64,000 nucleotides of DNA from Lutimaribacter saemankumensis (GTDB taxonomy: Bacteria; Pseudomonadota; Alphaproteobacteria; Rhodobacterales; Rhodobacteraceae), in contig NZ_FNEB01000001.1 in NCBI RefSeq assembly GCF_900100005.1, positions 806,001 to 870,000 on the forward strand. The letters run 5' to 3'. Under the pieces are notes generated by a model. That model did no database searches. It was not told where the DNA came from and saw only the letters and a program-made list of their open reading frames with translations. Every line of letters begins with the position of its first letter. The first letter of the stretch is position 1. The position numbers and the translations under genes are program-made. Shown piece after piece: positions 7,767 to 17,205 of the stretch.

Positions 7767-10004
7767 ATGGCAAGCATAGGAAAAATCGCCCGCCGCACCT
7801 TTCTGATCGGCTCGGCCGCCATCGTCGGCGGCGCGGCATTCGGCGCATGGTATGTCGGCCGTCCCGCCCCCAACCCGCTGAAACCCGGCTCTGGAGAAGC
7901 TGCACTGACGCCGTTCGTGCTGGTCACCGGCGAAGGTGTCACGCTTATCACCCCGCGTTCGGAAATGGGTCAGGGAACTCAGACCACGCTGGCGGCGCTG
8001 ATTGCCGAAGAACTGGACGTGGCCTGGGAAGACGTGCGCATCATGCACGGCCCGCCCGCCGCTGCCTATTACAACAGCGCCCTTCTGCACGAGGTCATCC
8101 CCGGCAAGGGCTATGACCAGTCGGAGTTCATGCATGCGCTGGCTGAATATGTCGGTCGCGTGGGCAAGGTGATGGAGATGCAGATCACCGGCGGATCGAC
8201 CGCGATGAAGGATGCCTATGAACGGCTGCGTGTCGCCGGTGCGACGGCGCGCGAGGCGCTGAAATCCGCCGCCTCCGCGCGGTTGGGCGTCGAAACCGCG
8301 CGGTTGCGCACCGAAAACGGTCAGGTCATCGCCCCCGACGGCACGGCCATCCCCTATACCGACCTCGCCTCCGATGCGGCCAAGGTCGACTTGCGCGAAC
8401 CCGAACTGCGCGACCCGTCGCAATGGAAATACCTTGGCAAGGCGATGCCCCGTCTGGACATGGTCGGCAAGGTCACCGGCACGGCTGCGTTCGGCATCGA
8501 CACCCGGCCCGAGGGCCTGAAATTCGCGGCCCTGCGGATCAACCCCAAGCGCGCGGGCATGCGCAATTTTGATGCCAGCGCCGCCGAATCCATGCCGGGC
8601 GTGGAAAAGGTGGTCGATCTCGGCAATGGCCTGGCGGTCGTCGCGCGCAACACCTGGCTGGCGCAGCAGGCGGTCGACGCAATCGACGTGGAATGGGAAG
8701 ACGCGCCCTACCCCTCTGAAACCGCTGCGATTTTCGAAAAGATCGCCGCCGCCTTCGACAAGAAACCCAACTCGACCATGCGCAACGATGGCGATGCCGA
8801 CGCGATGCCCGAAGGCGCGACCGAGGTCACGGCGGAATACACCGTGCCCTACCTCGCCCACGCCACGATGGAGCCGATGAACGCCACGGCGCATTATACC
8901 GGCGATGCGCTGACCGTGTGGTCGGGCAACCAGGCCCCCACCTTCACCCGCGATCACTGTGCGCGTGCCGCGGGTCTCGACCCGGCGCAGGTGACGGTCA
9001 TAACGCCTTACCTGGGTGGCGGGTTCGGCCGCCGGGGCGAGATGGATTTCTCGGTCTATGCCACGAAAGTGGCCGTGGCGATGCAGGGAACGCCCGTGCA
9101 ACTGACCTGGAGCCGCGAAGAGGACATGCGCCACGATTTCTACCGTCCCGGCGCTATGGCGCGGATGCGCGGCGCCGTGCGCAGAGGCAGCGCCGTGTTG
9201 CTGGATGCGCAGGTCGCGGCGCAATCGACCTCGCAACAGGCGATGAACCGCTGGCTGGGCATTTCGCCCGGCGGGCCTGACAAGGGGCATGTGGACGGCT
9301 TGTTCAACGCACCCTACGCGATCCCCAACCACCGCGTGCGCGGCTATCTTGCGGACCTGGACGTTCCGGTTGGGTTCTGGCGCTCGGTCGGCGCATCGTT
9401 CAATGCCTTCTTCCAGGACTCGTTCATGGACGAACTGGCCCACGCCGCCGGCGCCGATCCTCTGGATTTCCGCCTTTCGCTGATGCGCGACGAATTTCCT
9501 GCCGGCGCAGGTGTGCTGGAGGCCGTGCGCGACATGTCGGGCTGGGGCGGCACAAAGCTCGCGAATACCGGGCGCGGCGTCGGCTTTTCCTACAGTTTCG
9601 GCACGCCCGTGGCCCAGGTGGTCGAGGTCATCGACGAAGGCGGGACGATCCGCATCGCCCGTGTCTGGATCGCGGCGGATGTGGGTACGATCCTCGATCC
9701 CGGCATCACCGAGGCGCAGATGATCGGCGGGTGCATCTATGGCCTGTCCGCCGCCGTGAACGAAGAGATCACCTTTGCCGATGGCGCGGTCGAGCAGATG
9801 AATTTCCCCGACTATGATGCATTGCGGATGCACAACACCCCCAAGTTCGAGGTGCAACTCCTTGAAAACAATAACCGGCTTGGCGGTGTGGGCGAACCGG
9901 GCACACCCCCGGCAGCGCCGGCGCTGGCAAACGCCCTGTTCGATCTGACCGGCACGCGCGCACGGCAATTGCCGCTATCGCAGAGCTTCGATCTGCTGCT
10001 CTGA
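7767..10004 (+). CDS. molybdenum hydroxylase molybdopterin subunit (IorB-like), Tat-exported
   Basis: A 745-residue catalytic subunit of the xanthine oxidase family. The N-terminus carries a twin-arginine signal (ARRTFLIG at residues 8-15, then a hydrophobic stretch), as in isoquinoline 1-oxidoreductase beta-type proteins. Molybdopterin-binding features include GQGTQTTLAALIAEELDV, YLGGGFGRRGEMDF and, near the C-terminus, GGVGEPGTPPAAPALANA, whose glutamate is the expected catalytic base. ATG 7767 restores the Tat signal; the longer frame to 7581 overlaps the 2Fe-2S gene. No FAD subunit, cytochrome subunit or XdhC-type maturase is next to it. A terminator follows. Likely substrates are N-heteroaromatics or aldehydes (inference). 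Confidence 0.9.
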   Translation: MASIGKIARRTFLIGSAAIVGGAAFGAWYVGRPAPNPLKPGSGEAALTPFVLVTGEGVTLITPRSEMGQGTQTTLAALIAEELDVAWEDVRIMHGPPAAAYYNSALLHEVIPGKGYDQSEFMHALAEYVGRVGKVMEMQITGGSTAMKDAYERLRVAGATAREALKSAASARLGVETARLRTENGQVIAPDGTAIPYTDLASDAAKVDLREPELRDPSQWKYLGKAMPRLDMVGKVTGTAAFGIDTRPEGLKFAALRINPKRAGMRNFDASAAESMPGVEKVVDLGNGLAVVARNTWLAQQAVDAIDVEWEDAPYPSETAAIFEKIAAAFDKKPNSTMRNDGDADAMPEGATEVTAEYTVPYLAHATMEPMNATAHYTGDALTVWSGNQAPTFTRDHCARAAGLDPAQVTVITPYLGGGFGRRGEMDFSVYATKVAVAMQGTPVQLTWSREEDMRHDFYRPGAMARMRGAVRRGSAVLLDAQVAAQSTSQQAMNRWLGISPGGPDKGHVDGLFNAPYAIPNHRVRGYLADLDVPVGFWRSVGASFNAFFQDSFMDELAHAAGADPLDFRLSLMRDEFPAGAGVLEAVRDMSGWGGTKLANTGRGVGFSYSFGTPVAQVVEVIDEGGTIRIARVWIAADVGTILDPGITEAQMIGGCIYGLSAAVNEEITFADGAVEQMNFPDYDALRMHNTPKFEVQLLENNNRLGGVGEPGTPPAAPALANALFDLTGTRARQLPLSQSFDLLL

Positions 10005-10043
10005 CACGCACGACGCGCATAATTCAACCGCGCTGAACAATCA

Positions 10044-10077
10044 GGGGACAGTCCTTAAGGATTGTCCCCAATTTTTT
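10044..10077 (+). terminator. rho-independent terminator after the molybdenum hydroxylase genes
   Basis: A near-perfect 26 bp inverted repeat runs from GGGGACA (10044-10050) to TGTCCCC (10063-10069), with TTAA at its centre and one G-T pair. It is followed by ATTTTTT. It lies 40 bp after the stop of the large subunit and closes that transcription unit. Confidence 0.85.
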
Positions 10078-10206
10078 CACAATTCCAACCTATCGCCGCC
10101 TCAGCCATCGCATAGCCCTGTTCCGAACCCGTATGTCCGGCGGCCGCCGGGAACGGGCCAGTGTGAGAGAAAAAACTGACGCAGAACGCGTCGGAACAGG
10201 CAAGAA

Positions 10207-11181
10207 ATGGCTGATTACAAGGTTCGCTTTTACGATTACAACCCGTTCGGGAACTTCCCGACCGGAACCGGCAACACGTTCACCTGGTCCGGCCCGTCCG
10301 ACCCCCAAGGCTTCGCGGATATCTCGGACCCGGAAAGCGGCATTCAGGGCGTTACCCTGGACGATGACAGCGCCGGCCAGGAAAGCGCGACCGCCGATGT
10401 CACCATCGGCGGGGTGACATCGACCGGCAGCAATGTCGATGCCGAAGCGGTCTGGACCTTGCGCGATACCGTCACCGGAGAGATTTTCGAGGTCGCGGCC
10501 TTCGACGTGGAAAACGGCGCCGCGGCGGGCGATTACCTGATTTCCGAGACCCCCCTGGTTGCTGGCCGCAACTACGAGGTGCTCAGCTATGACAGCAATC
10601 CAAACGTCAATACGGGCGACATCGCCTTCAATTCGACAGACTACGTTGCGCCTGACAACATCGTGGACGGCACCGTCGGCGGTGAAACGATCGACGCCTC
10701 GTATGTCGATGCCGACGGTAACCAGATCGACAGCGGGTACGGCACCGGGGCCGGCGGCCTGGGGGACGTGGTCAATGCCGGCGGTGGCGACGATGTCGTC
10801 GATGCCGGCGGTGGCGATGACTCGGTTTTCGGCGGGCTTGGCAGCGACACCCTGATCGGCGGCACGGGCAACGACACGCTTGATGGCGGCACCGATGGCA
10901 GCACGGATATCGGAGGCACCGTAACGGTAGACAACACGTTCACCGTAATCAGCCTTGGTTCGGCTGCGGATGTCGACCCCGATGAAACGAACGGCGTCTC
11001 GGAAAACGCGGGAGACCTTGTCGGCACTTACGGTTCGGCGGGTACACCGCTCTATGCCGAGCTTGCCAACATGGAGACCTTCGACACCAGCGGCAACGGC
11101 GCGATCGAAGACAACGACAACGGCGGCACACCCGAAAACCTGACGATCAACGGGGTCGTCTACAACGTCGACTCGCTGTAG
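10207..11181 (+). pseudogene. RTX-repeat/Hint secreted protein, N-terminal part before an in-frame TAG
   Basis: 324 codons ending at TAG (11179-11181). The start MADYKVRFYDYNPFGNFPTG opens a beta-rich N-terminal domain seen in rhodobacterial RTX/Hint proteins. RTX calcium-binding nonapeptides follow (GGGDDVVDAGGGDDSVFGG and GGTGNDTLDGG, about residues 190-235). The frame continues without shift beyond the stop into 11182-12777, and the break falls inside a folded domain rather than between domains, so I read it as one gene interrupted by a nonsense codon. No signal peptide; such proteins usually leave by type I secretion. It could still be read through or be a sequencing error. Confidence 0.75.
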
Positions 11182-12777
11182 GTGTATGACGCCACGGTGT
11201 ATTTCACCGATGGCAGCTCGGGTATCTTCGACGCCGTGATCATGCAGACCACGACCGGCGAGGTCTTTCTACTGCCGGAAATGTCGAACAATGCCGACAA
11301 CATCCTGCTTTCCAGCGCCCCGATCGAGTCGATCTCGCTGAACACCCTGACGAACGACTCTGCGCTTATGGCGGCAAACCGCGTCGATGCGAACTATCAG
11401 GTCGACCCAAACGACGCGTCGGCGGATTTGCTCCAGGGCGGCGCGGGCGATGACGTGCTCTATGGCCGCGACGGCGACGACACGCTGGAAGGCGGCGACG
11501 ACAACGACCTGCTCGATGGCGGCGATGGTGCCGACAGCCTTTCGGGCGGCGCGGGCGATGACACGCTGCTCGGCGGCGCGGGCGACGACACGCTGGCCGG
11601 TGGCGCGGGCGCGGACAGCCTGTCGGCCGGTGCCGGCATGGATTTCGTCGATTATTCGACATCGTCCGCCGGCGTGAATATCGACCTCGCAACCGCCAGC
11701 GCCTCCGGGGGCGACGCGACCGGCGACACGGGCTTTGGCGGGGTCGATGGCATCATCGGCTCGGCCTGGGACGACACGTTGTCGGGATATGACGGGGAAG
11801 GCCCGGACTGGACGAACGAATTCTACGGCGGCGCCGGCAACGACATCCTCGACGGGCGCGGCGGCGCGGACCTGCTCTATGGCGAGGATGGCGACGACTC
11901 GATCATCGGCGGCGCGGGCGCCGACACGCTTGACGGTGGCGCGGGCAACGACACGATCGTCGTGGGTTCGGGCGATGTGGCCACGGGCGGTGCAGGCGAC
12001 GACCTGTTCGTTCTGGACCAGGCCAACCTGGGCGGCGGCACGATCACCATTGACGGCAGCGAAACATCCGAACCCGGCGGCGACACGATCGATTTCGCGG
12101 GCCTGCTGGACTGGGAGGACGTCACCTACAGCTCGACCGATCCCAGCGCCCTGTCGGGCACCGCCACATTGTACGACGGGACGGTGGTCAATTTCTCCAA
12201 CATGGAGGACGTGATCATCTGCTTTGCGCGGGGCACACGCATCCTGACGCCGATGGGCCCCAGGCGGATCGAGTGCCTGCAGGAAGGCGATATCGTGGTA
12301 ACGCGCGACAACGGCCCCCAACCGATCCGCTGGATTTCATCCCGCCGCGTGATCGGAGAGGGCAACTTCGCTCCGATCCGTTTCAAGACCGGGGCCATCG
12401 GCAACGCGCACGAGCTCTGGGTATCGCCGCAGCACAGGATGCTGCACCGGTCGCATACCGCGGCGCTTTATTTCGAAAACGCCGAGGTGCTGCTGACAGC
12501 CAAGCACATGGTCAACGGCTCGACCATCGTCCAGCAGGAGCTGGAAACGATCGAGTATTTCCACATCTTGCTGGACCAGCACGACCTTGTCTTTGCGGAC
12601 GGCGCGCTGGCGGAAACATTTCATCCCGGCGAACTGGGGCTGACGGCGATCAGCGACGCAGCGCGCGAAGACCTGTTCACCAAGTTTCCCGTGTTGCGCA
12701 GCGATCCGGGCAGTTACGGGGACACCGCCCGTCTTTGCCTGCGTGGTTTTGAAAGCCGCATTCTTCAGGCAGCGTGA
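11182..12777 (+). pseudogene. RTX-repeat/Hint protein, C-terminal part after the in-frame TAG
   Basis: 531 codons in the same frame as the preceding part, starting at the GTG right after the TAG. No ribosome-binding site precedes that GTG, so independent translation is doubtful. Residues 75-160 and 215-290 carry RTX nonapeptides (GGAGDDVLYGRDGDDTLEGG, GGAGDDTLLGGAGDDTL, GGAGADTLDGGAGND). From Cys347 (CFARGTRILTPMGPRRI) to about residue 500 is a Hint-type domain of the Hint_2 class, including VSPQHRMLHRS; the leading cysteine and the histidines are those used by Hint autoprocessing folds. The last 13 bases overlap the convergent HemG-like gene. Confidence 0.75.
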
Positions 12778-13295
12778 TCCGCGAAATCGTCGATCAGCGC
12801 GCCCAGCGCGTCCCAGTCGGTGTATTCGCGGTCGCCATGCGGGTCGACCTGCTGTCCCTTCTGATGCGCGATCCAGCGCATCGCAAGGCGGCGGAAGAAA
12901 TCGTACTTGCTGAACCGGAACGCCCCGGCCACCTGCACAACCCGTCCTGCGCGCCATCCGCTGCGCGCCTGGAACGCGTCGGCGATGCGTGCCAGATCGT
13001 CCCATTCCTCGGCATCGTCGCCAGCCGCCGCCAGCGAGACCGCCAAGAGCACCGTCGGACGCGCGTTCAGCCGCAATTCATGGCGCAGGGCAAAGTTTTC
13101 CAGTGCCTCCTGGTATTTGCCAACGTGTACCGAGGCCGCCAGGATCGCCGCGCCGCATTCCGGCATGTCCTCGCCCCCGCTTTCGACATGCAGCAGAAGC
13201 GGACGATGCCCCCGCGCCGCAAGCCGGTCGGCGCAGAACCGCGCGATCTTTTCGGTCTGACCTTCGGTCGTGGCATAAGCGATCAGAATATCCAT
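12765..13295 (-). CDS. HemG-like flavodoxin-domain protein
   Basis: A 176-residue flavodoxin-fold protein. MDILIAYATTEGQTEKIARF contains the FMN phosphate-binding loop (TTEGQT), and GAAILAASVHVGKYQ matches the second FMN contact region. The C-terminal half (FSKYDFFRRLAMRWIAHQKG) resembles the region that distinguishes protoporphyrinogen oxidase HemG from ordinary flavodoxins. In E. coli HemG passes electrons to quinone; whether this protein does haem synthesis here is unproven, since related flavodoxin-domain proteins have other roles. Its 3' end overlaps the RTX/Hint gene by 13 bp in convergent orientation. Confidence 0.75.
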   Translation of the reverse strand: MDILIAYATTEGQTEKIARFCADRLAARGHRPLLLHVESGGEDMPECGAAILAASVHVGKYQEALENFALRHELRLNARPTVLLAVSLAAAGDDAEEWDDLARIADAFQARSGWRAGRVVQVAGAFRFSKYDFFRRLAMRWIAHQKGQQVDPHGDREYTDWDALGALIDDFADHAA

Positions 13296-13382
13296 CGCGG
13301 CCTCCTTTAGCGGTGAAACCGCCGGAAGGTTGCCACAGGGGGAAGGCCCACACCTTGCGTCAGGTCAAGGCAAAGGCGGGAA

Positions 13383-14159
13383 TCAGGCCGATTTCAGGAT
13401 TTGAGGCTGGCGCGCCTGCGCCCAGGCCCGCACCGCATCGCCAAACGCCGTGAACAACGGCCGCGACACCGGATCGTTCGCGGCATCCCATTCCGGGTGC
13501 CATTGAACCGAGAGGGTAAAGCCGGGGGCATCCTTGACAAAAATCGCCTCTGGCGTGCCATCGGGCGCGTGCCCTTCGACGACGATCCGGGAACCGGCGG
13601 TCAGTATGCCCTGCCCGTGCAGCGTGTTGGTCATGACCTCGGTCGCGCCGAGAAGCCGGTGGAACATGCCGCCCTCGGTCAGGGTCACCTTGTGGCGCAG
13701 CGCGAATTTTTCCTCCAGCGTGCCGTCGGGCGGCATGCGGTGGTTCAGGCGGCCGGGGATGTCGCGAATCTCGGGGTGCAGCGTGCCGCCCATGGCAACG
13801 TTGACCTCCTGAAAACCGCGGCAGATACCGAAAAACGGCTGGCCGCGCTCAACGCAGGCCCGGACCAGCGGCAGCGTGATCGCGTCGCGTGCACGGTCGA
13901 AATCGCCATGCGCCTCGGTCGGCTCGTGGCCATATTCTTCGGGGTGGACATTGGGACGCCCGCCGGTCAGCAGAAAGCCGTCGCAGGTTTCCAGCAACTC
14001 TTCGACCGACATGAAGCGCGGGTCGGTCGGCACGATCATCGGGATGCAACCCGACACGCAGGCCACCGCCTCGGAGTTCATGGTACCGCCCGCATGGGTC
14101 GGGTAGCTGTCGTTGATCAGGTGCGAATTGCCGATGATACCGACGACGGGACGAGTCAT
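13383..14159 (-). CDS. gamma-glutamyl-gamma-aminobutyrate hydrolase-family protein
   Basis: A 258-residue peptidase C26/class-I glutamine amidotransferase-like protein. The nucleophile is Cys113 in FFGICRGFQEVNVAMGG, and the His-Glu pair is His221 and Glu223 in SVQWHPEW. FLLTGGRPNVHPEEYG near residue 62 is the PuuD-type signature (LLTGGxxxxxPxxYG). Family members hydrolyse gamma-glutamyl amides such as gamma-glutamyl-GABA in polyamine catabolism; no other puu gene is nearby, so the substrate here is open. It follows the GlcG-like gene on the same strand with a 115 bp gap that holds no gene. Confidence 0.88.
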   Translation of the reverse strand: MTRPVVGIIGNSHLINDSYPTHAGGTMNSEAVACVSGCIPMIVPTDPRFMSVEELLETCDGFLLTGGRPNVHPEEYGHEPTEAHGDFDRARDAITLPLVRACVERGQPFFGICRGFQEVNVAMGGTLHPEIRDIPGRLNHRMPPDGTLEEKFALRHKVTLTEGGMFHRLLGATEVMTNTLHGQGILTAGSRIVVEGHAPDGTPEAIFVKDAPGFTLSVQWHPEWDAANDPVSRPLFTAFGDAVRAWAQARQPQILKSA

Positions 14160-14274
14160 TTTGGGCCTGTTTGCTGCGTTCGGAGCATAGATATAGCGCG
14201 CAAAGGGTCAAGAAAACACCCTTCGCGCGCCTGCACTGCCGCACATCGCATATGCACGCCCGAAAAACGGGCGA

Positions 14275-14706
14275 TCAGGGCTCGGCCGTCAGCCCCCCGG
14301 CGGCCTCGATACCGGCGACCGCGGCAGCTTCGTCGTTTTCCGACGTGTCGCCGGTGACGCCGACCGCGCCCAGCATGCGGCCCTTGGCATCGCGCAGGAT
14401 CACCCCGCCCGGCACCGGCACGACCGACCCGCCGAACACGCCATTCGCCGCGGCCATGAAATAGGCCTGCGCCTCGGCCCGCGCCATCTGCGCGCGCCCC
14501 GACATGCCCAGCATGACCGCGCCATAGGCTTTGCCGTGGGCGATGCCGAACCGGCCCGGGCTGGCCCCGTCGCCCCGTTCGAAGGCGATGACGTTGCCGC
14601 CATCGTCCAGCACAACCACCGACAGGGGCTTCATCCCTTCGCTCTTGCCGTGCTCCATTGCCTTGCGAATGATCGTGCGCGCCTTGCGCAGGGAAATTCC
14701 GGCCAT
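14275..14706 (-). CDS. GlcG/HbpS-family haem-degrading-like protein
   Basis: A 143-residue protein of the GlcG/HbpS (DUF336) family. Typical features are LSVVVLDDGGNVIAFERGDG near residue 28, GKAYGAVMLGMSGR near 58 and GAVGVTGDTSENDEAAAVAG near 113. Family members bind haem or cobalamin, and GlcG is encoded in glycolate-utilisation operons. Here it lies directly downstream of malate synthase G on the same strand, which fits the glc association. The 63 bp between them contains a perfect GC-rich hairpin. No signal peptide, so cytoplasmic. Confidence 0.85.
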   Translation of the reverse strand: MAGISLRKARTIIRKAMEHGKSEGMKPLSVVVLDDGGNVIAFERGDGASPGRFGIAHGKAYGAVMLGMSGRAQMARAEAQAYFMAAANGVFGGSVVPVPGGVILRDAKGRMLGAVGVTGDTSENDEAAAVAGIEAAGGLTAEP

Positions 14707-14738
14707 CTGTTATCCTCTTGCTGCAAATCTCAAGGAAT

Positions 14739-14761
14739 GGCGAGGGGGCAGCCCCCTCGCC
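14739..14761. repeat. extragenic GC-rich hairpin between glcB and the GlcG-like gene
   Basis: GGCGAGGGGG-CAG-CCCCCTCGCC is a perfect 10 bp stem with a 3-base loop. It resembles the hairpin at 41098-41118 (GAGGGGC-AGC-GCCCCTC core). It is not followed by a T run, so it is more likely an extragenic palindrome or an mRNA-stability element than a terminator. Confidence 0.6.
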
Positions 14762-14769
14762 CGTCTGTC

Positions 14770-16914
14770 TTATCCCGCCGCTTTCAGTTCCAGGCGGCGG
14801 CGGTGCAGGACCGGCTCGGTATAGCCCGAGGGCTGCACCCGGCCTTCGAACACGAGGTCGCATGCCGCCTTGAAGGCGATCCCGTCAAAGCCCGGCGCCA
14901 TCGGACGATAGGCCGGATCGCCGGCGTTCTGTTCGTCCACGACCTTGGCCATCTTCTTCATCGCGTCCATCACCTGGTCGTGGCTGACCACGCCGTGATG
15001 CAGCCAGTTCGCGATATGCTGCGAGCTGATACGGCAGGTTGCACGGTCTTCCATCAGGCCGACATTGTTGATGTCAGGCACCTTGGAACAGCCGACGCCC
15101 TGATCAACCCAGCGCACGACGTAGCCCAGGATGCCCTGTGCGTTGTTCTCGACCTCGCGCGCGATCTGCGCATCGTTCCATTTCTGGTAGCTGGCCAGCG
15201 GGATATCCAGCAGCATGTCCAGATGCGCACGGCGTCCGCCGGCCTTGATCTTGTCCTGCACAGCGAAGACGTCGACCTTGTGGTAGTGCAGCGCATGCAG
15301 CGTGGCGGCGGTGGGCGACGGCACCCAGGCGCAGTTGGCGCCGGCCTTGGGGTGCTCGATCTTCTGCTCCAGCATCTCGGCCATGGCGTCGGGCTTGGCC
15401 CACATGCCCTTGCCGATCTGCGCGCGGCCCTGCAGCCCGCATTCCAGGCCGATATCGACGTTCAGGTTTTCATACGCGCCGATCCAGGCCTTGCGCTTGA
15501 TGAAATCCTTGCGGCTGAACGGCCCGGCCTCCATCGAGGTGTGGATCTCGTCTCCGGTACGGTCGAGGAACCCGGTGTTGATGAAACACACGCGGCTTTT
15601 CGCGGCGCGGATGCACTCTTTCAGGTTGGCGCTGGTGCGGCGCTCTTCGTCCATGATGCCCAGCTTGACGGTATTGCGCGGCAGCCCAAGCGCATCTTCG
15701 ACCATATCGAAGGTTTCGACGGCGAATGCCACCTCTTCGGGGCCGTGCATCTTGGGTTTCACCACATAGACCGATCCGGTGACCGAGTTGCCGCCATCGC
15801 GGGCCAGGTCGTGCATCGCGATCAGCGTGGTGATCATGCCGTCCATCAGCCCTTCGAAGATCTCTTCCCCGTCGCGCGTCAGGATCGCGGGGTTGGTCAT
15901 CAGGTGGCCCACGTTCCGCACCAGCATCAGCGCCCGGCCCTTGAGCGACAGCTCACCCTTGCCGTCCGGCGTGATGTAGCTGCGGTCGCCGGCCAGCCGA
16001 CGGGTCATCTGGCGGCCACCCTTTTCAAAGGTTTCTTCAAGGTTGCCCTGCATCAGGCCCAGCCAGTTGCCGTAGGCGTCTACCTTGTCTTCGGCATCGA
16101 CGCAGGCCACCGAATCTTCGCAATCCATGATCGCGGAAATCGCGCTTTCCATCTGCACGTCGGCCAGGCCCGCCTGGTCACGGCTGCCGATCGGGTGCGT
16201 GCGGTCGAACACCAGTTCGACATGCAGTCCGTGATTGACCAGCAGGATGCCGTCCGGCGCCTTGGGATGGCCGCGATAGCCCACGAATTTCGACGGATCG
16301 GTAAGCGGCATATCATCGACCAGCAGTTGCCCGCCTTCGACGTGATACCGCTGCGCGTCCGCGTGGCTGCCGCCCGATACCGGGAAAGCCTCGTCCAGGA
16401 ACACGCGGGCCTTGGCCACAACGCGCGCGCCCCGGCCCTTGTCGTAACCGCCTGCCGGGATCGGCGTGCCCATCACGTCGGTGCCATAAAAGCAGTCGTA
16501 CAGGCTGCCCCAGCGCGCATTCGCGGCATTGAGAGCGAACCGCGCGTTGGTGATCGGCACAACCAGTTGCGGGCCGGGCACCTTGGCGATTTCCGGGTCG
16601 ACATTGGCGGTGTCGATCTCGAAATCCCCGCCTTCGGGCACGAGGTATCCGATTTCTTCCAGGAAGGCGCGATAGGTGTTGGCATCGCGCGGCTCGTTGA
16701 CGCGTTCGCGGTGCCAGGCGTCGATCTTGGCCTGGATATCCTCGCGTTTCTGCAACAGGGCGCGGTTCTTCGGCCCCTGCGTATGCGCGATGTCGGACAG
16801 CCCCTTCCAGAAGGCATCCGCCGCGACACCCGTGCCAGGCAGCGCGCGCTCTTCGATGAAAGTGACCAGTTCCTCGGCCACCTGCAGGCCGTGCTTGTCG
16901 ATCCGTGCCGTCAT
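14770..16914 (-). CDS. glcB: malate synthase G
   Basis: Condenses glyoxylate with acetyl-CoA to malate. At 714 residues it is the monomeric G isoform (the A isoform is about 530). Recognisable blocks are [18 protein letters not shown] near residue 135, [51 protein letters not shown] near 265-285, and [18 protein letters not shown] 16914 ([15 protein letters not shown]) has GGAGGGG upstream; an in-frame start at 16974 lacks one. With the GlcG-like gene downstream it points to glyoxylate/glycolate use, including glyoxylate arising from purine or glycine metabolism. Confidence 0.97.
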   Translation of the reverse strand: MTARIDKHGLQVAEELVTFIEERALPGTGVAADAFWKGLSDIAHTQGPKNRALLQKREDIQAKIDAWHRERVNEPRDANTYRAFLEEIGYLVPEGGDFEIDTANVDPEIAKVPGPQLVVPITNARFALNAANARWGSLYDCFYGTDVMGTPIPAGGYDKGRGARVVAKARVFLDEAFPVSGGSHADAQRYHVEGGQLLVDDMPLTDPSKFVGYRGHPKAPDGILLVNHGLHVELVFDRTHPIGSRDQAGLADVQMESAISAIMDCEDSVACVDAEDKVDAYGNWLGLMQGNLEETFEKGGRQMTRRLAGDRSYITPDGKGELSLKGRALMLVRNVGHLMTNPAILTRDGEEIFEGLMDGMITTLIAMHDLARDGGNSVTGSVYVVKPKMHGPEEVAFAVETFDMVEDALGLPRNTVKLGIMDEERRTSANLKECIRAAKSRVCFINTGFLDRTGDEIHTSMEAGPFSRKDFIKRKAWIGAYENLNVDIGLECGLQGRAQIGKGMWAKPDAMAEMLEQKIEHPKAGANCAWVPSPTAATLHALHYHKVDVFAVQDKIKAGGRRAHLDMLLDIPLASYQKWNDAQIAREVENNAQGILGYVVRWVDQGVGCSKVPDINNVGLMEDRATCRISSQHIANWLHHGVVSHDQVMDAMKKMAKVVDEQNAGDPAYRPMAPGFDGIAFKAACDLVFEGRVQPSGYTEPVLHRRRLELKAAG

Positions 16915-17043
16915 GAACCCCTCCATTGACCGGTTGGTTTCAGGATTAGGACAGAAGTTTCCTATAGGCAACACGGGTGGTAAAATAAATTTACCAATTT
17001 TTCCGCATGTCTTTCAAGAATTCGCGAAAACCGACCCGTATTT

Positions 17044-17205
17044 TCAACGCTTTTCGTCAGTTCGCCCCTTTTCCCGCCGGCATCTTTCGGAACAAAAGCG
17101 CACCTCGTCCCAGACCCGCGCCCATTTCTTGCGCCAGGCAAAGGGACGGCCGCAGGTCGCGCAGACCTTTGTGGGCAGATCGCCCTTGCGGCGCATCCGG
17201 CTCAT
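17044..17205 (-). CDS. DUF2256 small zinc-finger-like protein
   Basis: A 53-residue protein with two CxxC-type pairs (KVCATCGRPFAWRKKWARVW and FCSERCRR), the DUF2256 signature, strongly basic and probably zinc-binding. The function of the family is unknown, but it is commonly found next to cryptochrome/photolyase genes. Here ATG 17205 overlaps the stop of the upstream photolyase-like gene as ATGA, so the two are translationally coupled, which supports a shared role. Cytoplasmic. Confidence 0.85.
   Translation of the reverse strand: MSRMRRKGDLPTKVCATCGRPFAWRKKWARVWDEVRFCSERCRREKGRTDEKR

Noticed and set aside
11182-11187. GTG directly after the TAG as an independent start of a second gene
   Set aside because: No ribosome-binding site and it would begin in mid-domain; an interrupted single gene explains it better.
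14536-16929. A 797-codon plus-strand frame opposite glcB and the GlcG-like gene
   Set aside because: Same explanation: it has no motif and spans two clear genes on the other strand.
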